The notes under the pieces are model-generated. The model was not told the origin of the DNA. It searched no databases and saw nothing but the letters and a program-made list of their open reading frames with translations. This document shows positions 32,680 through 39,858 of a DNA stretch of 64,000 nucleotides, piece by piece (positions within the stretch are counted from its first letter, which is position 1; every line of letters begins with the position of its first letter). Source of the DNA: Massilia agri (GTDB lineage Bacteria > Pseudomonadota > Gammaproteobacteria > Burkholderiales > Burkholderiaceae_D); the NCBI RefSeq assembly GCF_024753255.1, contig NZ_JANUHA010000015.1, positions 83,488 to 147,487 on the forward strand, in the 5' to 3' direction. A program made the position numbers and the translations under genes.

Positions 32680-34794
32680 ATGTCCAACCCAGCCGCTCCC
32701 ATGTCCGCCGTCCTCGACCAGCCTGTCTTGCCAAGCGACCCGTTCGCCAGTCTCAATGCCGAACAGCGGGCCGCGGTCGAGCATGACATCGGCGCCGAGC
32801 TGGTGCGTCCCTTGCTGGTCGTGGCCGGCGCCGGCTCGGGCAAGACCAATACCCTGGCGCACCGGGTGGCGCGCCTGATCCAGTCGGGCGCCGATCCCCA
32901 GCGCATCCTGCTGCTCACCTTCTCGCGCCGCGCCGCGGGCGAGATGGGCCAGCGCGCCAGCGGCGTGCTGCAGCGCCTGCTGGGCCGGAATGGCGCCGGT
33001 TCCCCGATCACGCTGCCCTGGGCCGGGACCTTCCACGCGATCGGCGCGCGCCTGCTGCGCGAATACGCCGGCCGCATCGGCCTGGACGAATCCTTCACCA
33101 TCCACGACCGCGGCGACTCGGAAGACCTGATGGGCATGGTGCGCCACGAGATCGGCCTGTCAAACACGGCTATGGACAGGCGCTTTCCGCTGAAGGGTAC
33201 CTGCCTGTCGATCTATTCGCGGGTGGTGAACAGCCGCGCGCCTTTGGAGGAGGTGCTGCAGTCGACCTTCCCCTGGTGCGGCGAGTGGGAAGGCCAGCTC
33301 AAGACCCTGTTCGGCGCCTACGTCGACGCCAAGCAGGAGCAGAACGTGCTCGACTACGACGACCTGCTGCTGTTCTGGGCCGAGATGGCCGGCGACCCGG
33401 TGCTGGGCCCGGAGCTCGGCGCCCTGTTCGACCACGTGCTGGTCGACGAATACCAGGACACCAACCGCCTGCAGGCCGCCATCCTCACCGGCATGAAACC
33501 GGGCGGCGAGGGCGTGGTGGTGGTGGGCGACGACGCCCAGTCGATCTATGCCTTCCGCGGCGCGACGATCCGCAACATCCTCGACTTCCCGAACGAGTTC
33601 ACCCGTCCCGCGCAGGTGATCACGCTCGAGCGCAACTACCGCTCGACCCAGCCCATCCTGGACGCCTCCAACGCGGTGATCGCCGGCGCGCTGGAGCGCC
33701 ATGCGAAGACGCTGTGGACCGACAAGGCATCCGGCGCCAAGCCGCAGCTGGTCCTGATTCCCGACGAGGCCGAGCAGGCGCGCTGGGTCTGCAACCGCAT
33801 CCTCGAGCACCGCGAGGCCGGCATCAAGCTCACCCAGCAGGCCGTGCTGTTCCGCGCGGCCAGCCACAGCGCGGCGCTGGAACTCGAGTTGATGCGCCGC
33901 AACATCCCCTTCGTCAAATTCGGCGGCCTGAAATTCCTCGAGGCCTCCCACATCAAGGATGTGCTGGCGGTGCTGCGCTTCGTGCAGAACCCCGCCGGGC
34001 GCCTGGCGGGCTTCCGCACCGTGCAGCTGATCCCCGGCATCGGCCAGGCCACCGCGACACGCCTGCTGGACGCGGCCGCGCAAGCGCCCGACCCGGTCGC
34101 GGCGCTGGAGGGCTTCGCGCCGCCGGCGCGCAGCAAGGTCGATTGGGACGCCTTCTGCGTCCTGTACCGACGGCTGCGTACGCCCGGCCTGCGCTGGCCG
34201 GCCGACATCGAGCTGGTGAAACAATGGTACCTGCCGCACCTGGAGCGCCTGCACGACGACGCGCAAGTCCGCGCGGCCGACGTCGAGCAGCTGGCCCTGC
34301 TTGCGGGCGGCCACGGTTCGCGCGAAGCCTTCCTGGCCGAGATCACGCTCGACCCGCCCGAGGCCACCAGCGACCGCGCCGGGCCGCCCTTGCTTGACGA
34401 AGACTACGTGATCCTCTCGACCATCCATTCGAGCAAGGGGCAGGAGTGGAAATCGGTGCACGTGCTGAATGTGGTGGACGGCTGCATCCCATCGGACATG
34501 GCGACCGGGAACCAGGATGACATCGAGGAAGAGCGCCGCCTGCTCTACGTGGCGATGACGCGCGCCCGCGAACACCTGCACCTGGTGCTGCCGAACCGCT
34601 TCTTCATCAAGCAGCAGGCGTCCACGGGCGACCGGCATGTGTATGCGGCGCGCACGCGCTTCATTACGCCGGCCATGCTCAAGCATTTCGAGGAAACCGC
34701 CTGGCTCGACGCCGAGTCCCGGCACCTGCGCAAACCGGTGCCGGAAAGCATCCGGATGATGGTGAGGGACCGGGCAAGAAGCGCCTGGAAATGA
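32680..34794 (+). CDS. UvrD/Rep-like superfamily 1A DNA helicase, probably SOS-controlled
   Basis: 704 residues if started at ATG 32680; ATG 32701 is an alternative. All SF1A motifs are present: I VVAGAGSGKTNTL, Ia LLTFSRRAAGEM, II VLVDEYQDTN, III VVGDDAQSIYAFRGA, IV LERNYRST, V ILSTIHSSKGQEWKSVHV, VI ERRLLYVAMTRAREHL. It should move 3' to 5' on single-stranded DNA and unwind duplexes in repair or fork restart. It lacks the long C-terminal tail of full-length UvrD. A LexA-like box lies 6 bases before the start, leaving little room for a leader, so the transcript may be nearly leaderless. Two copies of a DnaA-box module flank the gene. Confidence 0.92.
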   Translation: MSNPAAPMSAVLDQPVLPSDPFASLNAEQRAAVEHDIGAELVRPLLVVAGAGSGKTNTLAHRVARLIQSGADPQRILLLTFSRRAAGEMGQRASGVLQRLLGRNGAGSPITLPWAGTFHAIGARLLREYAGRIGLDESFTIHDRGDSEDLMGMVRHEIGLSNTAMDRRFPLKGTCLSIYSRVVNSRAPLEEVLQSTFPWCGEWEGQLKTLFGAYVDAKQEQNVLDYDDLLLFWAEMAGDPVLGPELGALFDHVLVDEYQDTNRLQAAILTGMKPGGEGVVVVGDDAQSIYAFRGATIRNILDFPNEFTRPAQVITLERNYRSTQPILDASNAVIAGALERHAKTLWTDKASGAKPQLVLIPDEAEQARWVCNRILEHREAGIKLTQQAVLFRAASHSAALELELMRRNIPFVKFGGLKFLEASHIKDVLAVLRFVQNPAGRLAGFRTVQLIPGIGQATATRLLDAAAQAPDPVAALEGFAPPARSKVDWDAFCVLYRRLRTPGLRWPADIELVKQWYLPHLERLHDDAQVRAADVEQLALLAGGHGSREAFLAEITLDPPEATSDRAGPPLLDEDYVILSTIHSSKGQEWKSVHVLNVVDGCIPSDMATGNQDDIEEERRLLYVAMTRAREHLHLVLPNRFFIKQQASTGDRHVYAARTRFITPAMLKHFEETAWLDAESRHLRKPVPESIRMMVRDRARSAWK

Positions 34795-34865
34795 CCGCGC
34801 AAGATGAGCGCAGATGAGGGCACGTTGACGACTTATCCCCCGCCGGCGTGTTTTGTAGGAATCTG

Positions 34866-35066
34866 CCTAAGGTATTAAGGTTGCACGAAAGCAGTGCGTG
34901 TGTAAGTCGTTGATTTTACGAGGCTTTGATTTTGCCTTCAGAACGGGCATTTTGTTGAAACCCGCATCATTACTGGACTTTCGCCTTGTCAAGTAGTGCT
35001 TTTCCACATCTTTATCCACAGATCTTGTGGATATTGGCGAATGTTCAAAAAAATCAGGCACTTAGC
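34866..35066 (+). repeat. Helicase-flanking intergenic module, copy B, with three DnaA-box-like 9-mers
   Basis: Second copy, between the helicase stop and the SIR2 stop. It begins CCTAAGG and ends CACTTAGC. Shared landmarks with copy A: TTGATTTT, TGCCTTC, GGCA, TTGTTGA, CCGCATCA, TGTCAAG. The boxes are TTTTCCACA (35000-35008), TTATCCACA (35012-35020, perfect DnaA box) and TGTGGATAT (35026-35034, inverted). Gaps of 3 and 5 bases between boxes are identical in both copies although surrounding bases differ. Confidence 0.75.
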
Positions 35067-35068
35067 TT

Positions 35069-35899
35069 TCAGATTTGATTTTTATCAATTCCCAAGGCCT
35101 CGGCCAGCAACTGCAGTGCCGGTAGTGCGCCCATCTCCAGAGCAACGCCATGGCGCACCGCCGCTTCGCGCGGATTGATGCGCACCACCGGCGCGCCCTG
35201 CGACTCCGCCATTCGCCTGACCGACGGTATGTCAACGCCCGCCCCGAGCTCGATCACGGCCAGCCGGGCGACCTTGGCGCGCCAGCGCGCGAAGCGCGCG
35301 TACTGCGCTTCGCTGCGCTGGGGCAGCCAGGCGCCGTCGCCGAACATCAGGATGTTGGGCCGCGAAAGCAGCGCGCAGCGTGGGCAGGCCGGCAGGGGCG
35401 AGACCAGCCTGCAGGCATCCATGTCGATTGCCGGCGCGACGCCGTCCGCCGGCCAGATCGCCTCGCCGCAGGGGCGCGTGCATTGCAGGTGGTGGATCGA
35501 GCCGTGGCATTCGACCACCGCATCTTCCGCGAAGCCGGCGCGCTGGAACTGGCCGTCGACATTGCTGGTGAAGACGAAGCTGCCATGCGCCATGCGCGCC
35601 GCGATCGCGCGCAGGATGCCGAAGCCCGCATGCGGCGTGGTGGCGCGGTAGAGCGCGAGGCGGTGGCCATAGAAGCCCCAGGCCAGGCGCGGGTCGGTGT
35701 CAAACGTGTCGGGGCAGGCCATCTCGTGGAAGGCCAGCCCCAGGCGCGCAAGGGGCGGGTAGGCACGCCAGAAGCCGCCTGTCCCGCGAAAATCGGGCAG
35801 GCCGGAATCGACGCCCATGCCGGCCCCGGCCGCGACCAGCAGGCCGTCGGCGTCCTGGATCAGGGCGGCGGCGCGCCTGACGGCGTCGTCAGGCCGCAT
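35069..35899 (-). CDS. SIR2-family NAD-dependent protein deacylase
   Basis: 276 residues. NAD-binding motif GLLVAAGAGMGVDSGLPDFRGTGGFW near residue 20, TSNVDGQFQRAG near 112, catalytic His in VVECHGSIHHLQC, zinc cysteines CTRPC and CPRC, and a closing VIELGAGVDIPSVRRMAE and VVRINPRE. The GAG and HG motifs are intact, so the protein should remove acyl groups from lysines using NAD+. Targets unknown. It starts inside the end of the HD-domain gene (11-base overlap), so the two are co-expressed. The stop lies 3 bases from module B. Confidence 0.92.
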   Translation of the reverse strand: MRPDDAVRRAAALIQDADGLLVAAGAGMGVDSGLPDFRGTGGFWRAYPPLARLGLAFHEMACPDTFDTDPRLAWGFYGHRLALYRATTPHAGFGILRAIAARMAHGSFVFTSNVDGQFQRAGFAEDAVVECHGSIHHLQCTRPCGEAIWPADGVAPAIDMDACRLVSPLPACPRCALLSRPNILMFGDGAWLPQRSEAQYARFARWRAKVARLAVIELGAGVDIPSVRRMAESQGAPVVRINPREAAVRHGVALEMGALPALQLLAEALGIDKNQI

Positions 35900-36533
35900 G
35901 TCCCGCCTCGCGCTTCAGGCGCTCCAGCTCGGCCAGGAAGCGCTCGGCGGCCAGGCGGGGCGCCCATGGTTCCCAGGGCGTGCAGCCGTAGTGATCGGCC
36001 AGCGGGTCGCGCTCCAGCACCCGGGCGCGGATCTTGAGGGTGCTGCGCACCTCTTCAGGGGTCCAGCCGGTGACGTGCACGGCTTCGGTCGCGGCGGCCA
36101 GGCGGTCGGCCTGCTTGTGCAGGCGGTGCTCCTTCTCGGTCCAGGCGGGCAGGCCGTAGCGCAGGAATACCGCGTGCTCGAGGCGCCGGGTCAGGGCCCG
36201 GAAACCCTCGCCCAGGAAGGGCTTGATGACGGAGACCGCGTCGAAGCCGAGCAGCCCTTCCTCGGCGTCGTGCAGCAGCTCGCGCAGCTCCTGGACGGGC
36301 GAGGGGCGGGGAGCCAGGGCGCGCCGCAGCAGCATGACGGCGATCGAATGCTGGGCCACCGACAGCGGCAGCGGCCAGGCCGAGTGTCCGCCCCAGCGGT
36401 AGGTGCGGGCGAGGCCCAGCGCCAGGTCGGCGTCGTCCCAGTCGAAGGGGGTGGGGTTGAGCAGGTCCAGGCGCTTGCCCGAGGGCATGCGGACCCAGGC
36501 GCGCACCTCTTGGGCGCTGGGAGTGATGTGCAT
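35889..36533 (-). CDS. HD-domain phosphohydrolase
   Basis: 214 residues. The metal-binding HD pattern is visible: H in GGHSAWPLPLSVAQHSIAV (residues about 48-66), HD in LRELLHDAEEGLLGFD near 87, and a later D in EKEHRLHKQADRLAA. The opening GKRLDLLNPTPFDWDDADLALGLARTYRWGGH is typical of nucleotidase-like HD proteins (YfbR/phage-type), which cleave (deoxy)nucleoside monophosphates. Exact substrate unknown. Overlaps the SIR2 gene. Confidence 0.85.
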   Translation of the reverse strand: MHITPSAQEVRAWVRMPSGKRLDLLNPTPFDWDDADLALGLARTYRWGGHSAWPLPLSVAQHSIAVMLLRRALAPRPSPVQELRELLHDAEEGLLGFDAVSVIKPFLGEGFRALTRRLEHAVFLRYGLPAWTEKEHRLHKQADRLAAATEAVHVTGWTPEEVRSTLKIRARVLERDPLADHYGCTPWEPWAPRLAAERFLAELERLKREAGHAA

Positions 36534-36639
36534 GTGGCGATTTTACACACGAGCACGCGCATTCTCCGCATAATTGATACAGGCAAAGAGGGCCTGCCGG
36601 CGTCTCCCTACACTGGGACGATTCGGCGTGGAGGCAGAC

Positions 36640-38202
36640 ATGGTGGAAGACGGCGGTATCGAATACGACGTGCTGGTGGTGGGCGGCGGCATCAACGGCG
36701 CGGGCATCGCGCGCGACGCGGCCGGGCGCGGCCTGCGCGTGCTCCTGTGCGACAAGGACGACCTCGGCGCCCACACTTCCTCGGCGTCCAGCAAGCTGGT
36801 GCACGGCGGCCTGCGCTACCTCGAACACTACGAGTTCGGCCTGGTACGCAAGGCCCTGGCCGAGCGGGAGGTCCTGCTGCGCAGCGCGCCCCACATCATG
36901 CACCCGCTGCGCTTCGTGATGCCCCACGATAGCGGCCAGCGGCCCGCCTGGCTGATCCGCGCCGGCCTCTTCCTCTACGACCGCCTGGCGCCGCGCGAAT
37001 TCCTGCCCGCCTCGCGGGCGGTCGACCTGGCCGGGCACCGCGCCGGCGGCCCCCTGAAACCCGCCTTCACGCGCGGCTTCGTGTATTCGGACGGCTGGGT
37101 CGACGATGCGCGTCTCGTCGTGCTCAACGCCCTCGACGCCCATGAGCGCGGCGCCGAGGTGCGCACCCGCACGCGCTGCGTCGGCTTCGAGCGGCATGCC
37201 CGGCACTGGGTGGTCACGCTGGAAGGGGATGGCGGCCGCAAGCGGGTGCGCACGCGTTGCCTTGTCAATGCCGCCGGTCCCTGGGCGGGAAGAGTCGATG
37301 CGGTGGCCAGTGGCGCCGCGCCAAAGGCAGGGCGGCGCCTGCGCCTCGTGAAGGGCAGCCACATCGTGGTGCCGCGCCTGTTCGACCACAGCTATGCCTA
37401 CATCTTCCAGCACCCGGACGGGCGCATCGTCTTCGCCATGCCCTACGAGGGCGTCTTCACCCTGATCGGCACCACCGACCTCGACTTCACCGGCGACCCG
37501 GACGAGGTCGCGATCGCCGACACCGAAACCTCCTACCTGTGCGCGCTCGCGAACCGCTACTTCCGGCGCCAGGTCTGGCCGTCAAGCGTGGTGTGGAGCT
37601 TTTCCGGCGTGCGGCCCCTGCTCGATGACGCGTCCGACAAGGCCTCGGACGCCACGCGCGACTATTCGCTGGGCCGCGACAGCGCCGGCGCCCCCCTGCT
37701 GTCGGTCTTCGGCGGCAAGATCACCACCTATCGCCGGCTGGCCGAAGAGGCGACCGACTGGATCGCGTCGAGCCTCGTCTCCGCCCGGCCCGCCTGGACT
37801 GCGGGCGCCTTGCTGCCCGGCGGCGACCTGTTCGGCGCGATGCCCGACAAGCGCGGCGTGCTCGAATTCGACCGCTGGGTGGCCGCCCTGCAGCGGCGGC
37901 TCGACTGGCTGCCGCCCGGCCTGGTGGGCCGCTGGGCGCGCGCCTATGGCAGCCGCGTGGACACCCTGCTCGCCGGCGCGCGCAGCCTCGACGGGCTGGG
38001 GGCCGAGATCGTTCCCGGTTTGTATGCGGCCGAACTGCGCTACCTGGTGCGGCACGAATGGGCGCGCAGCGCCCAGGACGTTCTCTGGCGGCGCAGCAAG
38101 CTGGGCCTGCACCTGCCGCCGGGCTGCGCGGACGCGATCGACGCCTGGATCGCGGCCGAGCGCGCGCCCAGCGGCGGCGTCGCGCTGGGCGTGCCGGCCT
38201 AG
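36640..38202 (+). CDS. glpD: Aerobic glycerol-3-phosphate dehydrogenase
   Basis: 520 residues starting at ATG 36640 after TGGAGGCAGAC; an upstream TTG adds 22 unlikely residues. Oxidises sn-glycerol 3-phosphate to dihydroxyacetone phosphate at the inner membrane with FAD, reducing quinone. Motifs: YDVLVVGGGINGAGIARDAAGRGL (FAD), TSSASSKLVHGGLRYLEHYEFGLV, GFVYSDGWVDDARLVVLNALDAHERGA, VVPRLFDHSYAYIFQHPDGRIVFAMPYEGVFTLIGTTD, and FGGKITTYRRLAEEA. The C-terminal domain YLVRHEWARSAQDVLWRRSKLGLHL is standard. No glpF or glpK is nearby. Confidence 0.96.
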   Translation: MVEDGGIEYDVLVVGGGINGAGIARDAAGRGLRVLLCDKDDLGAHTSSASSKLVHGGLRYLEHYEFGLVRKALAEREVLLRSAPHIMHPLRFVMPHDSGQRPAWLIRAGLFLYDRLAPREFLPASRAVDLAGHRAGGPLKPAFTRGFVYSDGWVDDARLVVLNALDAHERGAEVRTRTRCVGFERHARHWVVTLEGDGGRKRVRTRCLVNAAGPWAGRVDAVASGAAPKAGRRLRLVKGSHIVVPRLFDHSYAYIFQHPDGRIVFAMPYEGVFTLIGTTDLDFTGDPDEVAIADTETSYLCALANRYFRRQVWPSSVVWSFSGVRPLLDDASDKASDATRDYSLGRDSAGAPLLSVFGGKITTYRRLAEEATDWIASSLVSARPAWTAGALLPGGDLFGAMPDKRGVLEFDRWVAALQRRLDWLPPGLVGRWARAYGSRVDTLLAGARSLDGLGAEIVPGLYAAELRYLVRHEWARSAQDVLWRRSKLGLHLPPGCADAIDAWIAAERAPSGGVALGVPA

Positions 38203-38250
38203 GGCCCGGCAGGCTATCATGGCGCGTCGACCATTTGAAAAGGAAAACCG

Positions 38251-38850
38251 ATGCGCCTCTACACCAGTCCCCGTGCGCCGAACCCGCGGCGCGTCGCCAT
38301 GTTCATGGCCGCCAAGGGCATCACCGGCATCGAGACCGTCGAAGTCGACCTGAACGCGGGCGGCCACCGCAGCCCGGAATTCCTGGCGCTGAACCCGATG
38401 GGCCGCATTCCCGTGCTGGTGCTGGATGACGGCCGCGCCCTGAGCGAAACGCGCGCCATCTGCACCTACCTCGAGGGCCTGTATCCGGAACCGAACCTGA
38501 TGGGCGTGGATGCCACCGAGCGGGCCTTCATCGAGATGGCCGACCGGCGCGTGGAGCTGCACCTGATGCTGGAAATCGCGCACTGCGTACGCCACACGCA
38601 TCCGGGGCTGGCGGTGCTGGAGCAGCCGCAGTTTCCGGAGTTCGGCGCGGCGCAGGGAAGGAAGATGCGCGATACGGCGCGGTGGCTGGATGGGGAGCTG
38701 GGCAAGCACCCGTATGTGGCGGGGGAGCGGTTCACGATTGCCGACATCACGGCCTTCTGCGCGCTGGAGTTTGCGCGTGGGCTGATGAAGTTCAGGCCGG
38801 GGGAGGAGGGGATGCCGCACCTGCAGGCGTGGCGCGACCGCATGGCGTAG
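38251..38850 (+). CDS. Glutathione S-transferase family protein
   Basis: 199 residues. Thioredoxin-like N-domain MRLYTSPRAPNPRRVAMFMAAKGI with NPMGRIPVLVLDDGRALSETRAICTYLE (glutathione-binding cis-Pro and SE motif), then an all-helical C-domain ending YVAGERFTIADITAFCALEFARG. Conjugates or reduces glutathione-linked electrophiles; substrate unknown. The last codons (ATG GCG TAG) run into the MITE-like repeat: the stop codon TAG belongs to the GTAG terminus of copy 1, so the C-terminus may have been set by the insertion. Confidence 0.93.
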   Translation: MRLYTSPRAPNPRRVAMFMAAKGITGIETVEVDLNAGGHRSPEFLALNPMGRIPVLVLDDGRALSETRAICTYLEGLYPEPNLMGVDATERAFIEMADRRVELHLMLEIAHCVRHTHPGLAVLEQPQFPEFGAAQGRKMRDTARWLDGELGKHPYVAGERFTIADITAFCALEFARGLMKFRPGEEGMPHLQAWRDRMA

Positions 38851-38997
38851 GGGTGATCCAGTCCAGTGGACTGGATCACGCTCTGCCGTCCGCGCGTTCA
38901 AATCTCCGACGCGTCGCAAGGAACGGCGTTGTGGCCGTACACAGTTGAGTTGAACGCGCGGATGGGAAACCCGGCTACGCGCCCCGGTCCACCCTAC
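38847..38997. repeat. MITE-like inverted repeat, copy 1
   Basis: About 151 bp bounded by GTAGGGGTG and GGTCCACCCTAC. Contains CCGTCCGCGCGTTCAA and, inverted, GTTGAACGCGCGG, plus a 27-bp odd-centred perfect palindrome at 38853-38879 (13-base arms GTGATCCAGTCCA and TGGACTGGATCAC). Its left end provides the GST stop codon. No coding capacity. Confidence 0.8.
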
Positions 38998-39000
38998 GGT

Positions 39001-39858
39001 TCACCGCACACGCTTGTACCACCCCCCATCCCCGAACAGCGGCTGGTAATCCTCCACTCCCGCATCCGTCGACTCCAGTTCCCGGTCCAGCCCCATCACC
39101 CCGAACAGCGACAGGCTGTCGCGGAACAGGCGCAGCACGCGCTGGCGCAGCAGCGGCCCGAAGTCGGGCAGGGCGCGGCGGCAGACGATGCCGTGGAACT
39201 CGTTGAAGGACGCGTCCGTCACCAGGCTGTACTGCGCCCAGGTGATCCGTTCGCGCAGGCGCGGCAGCAGGCGCGCCTCGCCGTTCGAAATCTCGAAGTA
39301 ATCCGCCAGGCGCCCGCTGCCGCCGCTGGCCATGTAATGCGATTGCGAGGACGTCAGTTCCGCCTCGGGCAGGGAAGCGACCCGCATCCGGGCCAGCTGC
39401 TCGTCGCTGCCGACGGTGGCGAAGACCTGGGTGCGGGCGTAGAGCTTTTCCTCGGCCAGCACGATCGCCAGCGTCCAGGCCTCGGCCACGCCGGCCGGTT
39501 CCGCCAGCCAGACCTTGGGCAGCGCGGTCGGACGCAGGCTGTCGCCCAGCGCCGTGCGCAGCCGCCGGGTATCGTCGGGCAGGTCGAACAGGGGCGCCGG
39601 CGGCACGCCGAGGGCGCGCACCACGTCTTCCGCCACGCCGCCCTCGTGCAGCACCCGCTCCTGCAGGCTCGAGAGCGTGGCCAGGCCGCGCGCGGCGACC
39701 TGGGCGAGCAGGCGCTCGCGCAGCCGGTCGCGCCCGTAGTCGCGGAAATCGACGCCGAAGCGCTGGTACAGCGCCTCGAGCAGCAGTTCGATCTCGAGCT
39801 CCTCCGTCGCCTGGCGCTCGGCCAGGCCGGCGAAGCCGCTGATGTCGCGCGCCGTCAT
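39001..39858 (-). CDS. CheR-like protein with degenerate methyltransferase motifs
   Basis: 285 residues from ATG 39858, overlapping the giant kinase stop (ATGA). The N-terminal helical domain (LLLEALYQRFGVDFRDYGRDRLRERLLAQVAARGL) is CheR-like. The SAM-binding loop, normally like WSAGCSTGEEPYSLAI, reads VWLAEPAGVAEAWTLAI; the following ATDID-type strand is FATVGSDE; and the CRNVLIYF motif is GIVCRRALPDF. The Gly and acidic SAM contacts are therefore mostly lost, and methylation of chemoreceptors is unlikely. It may instead bind or modulate the kinase it is coupled to. An alternative is a distinct, divergent methyltransferase. Confidence 0.75.
   Translation of the reverse strand: MTARDISGFAGLAERQATEELEIELLLEALYQRFGVDFRDYGRDRLRERLLAQVAARGLATLSSLQERVLHEGGVAEDVVRALGVPPAPLFDLPDDTRRLRTALGDSLRPTALPKVWLAEPAGVAEAWTLAIVLAEEKLYARTQVFATVGSDEQLARMRVASLPEAELTSSQSHYMASGGSGRLADYFEISNGEARLLPRLRERITWAQYSLVTDASFNEFHGIVCRRALPDFGPLLRQRVLRLFRDSLSLFGVMGLDRELESTDAGVEDYQPLFGDGGWYKRVR

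Noticed and set aside
32680..36533. Helicase, SIR2 and HD genes as an anti-phage defence island
   Set aside because: The SIR2 protein looks like an ordinary zinc deacylase, the helicase has a repair-type LexA box, and no nuclease, sensor or mobile-element context is present.
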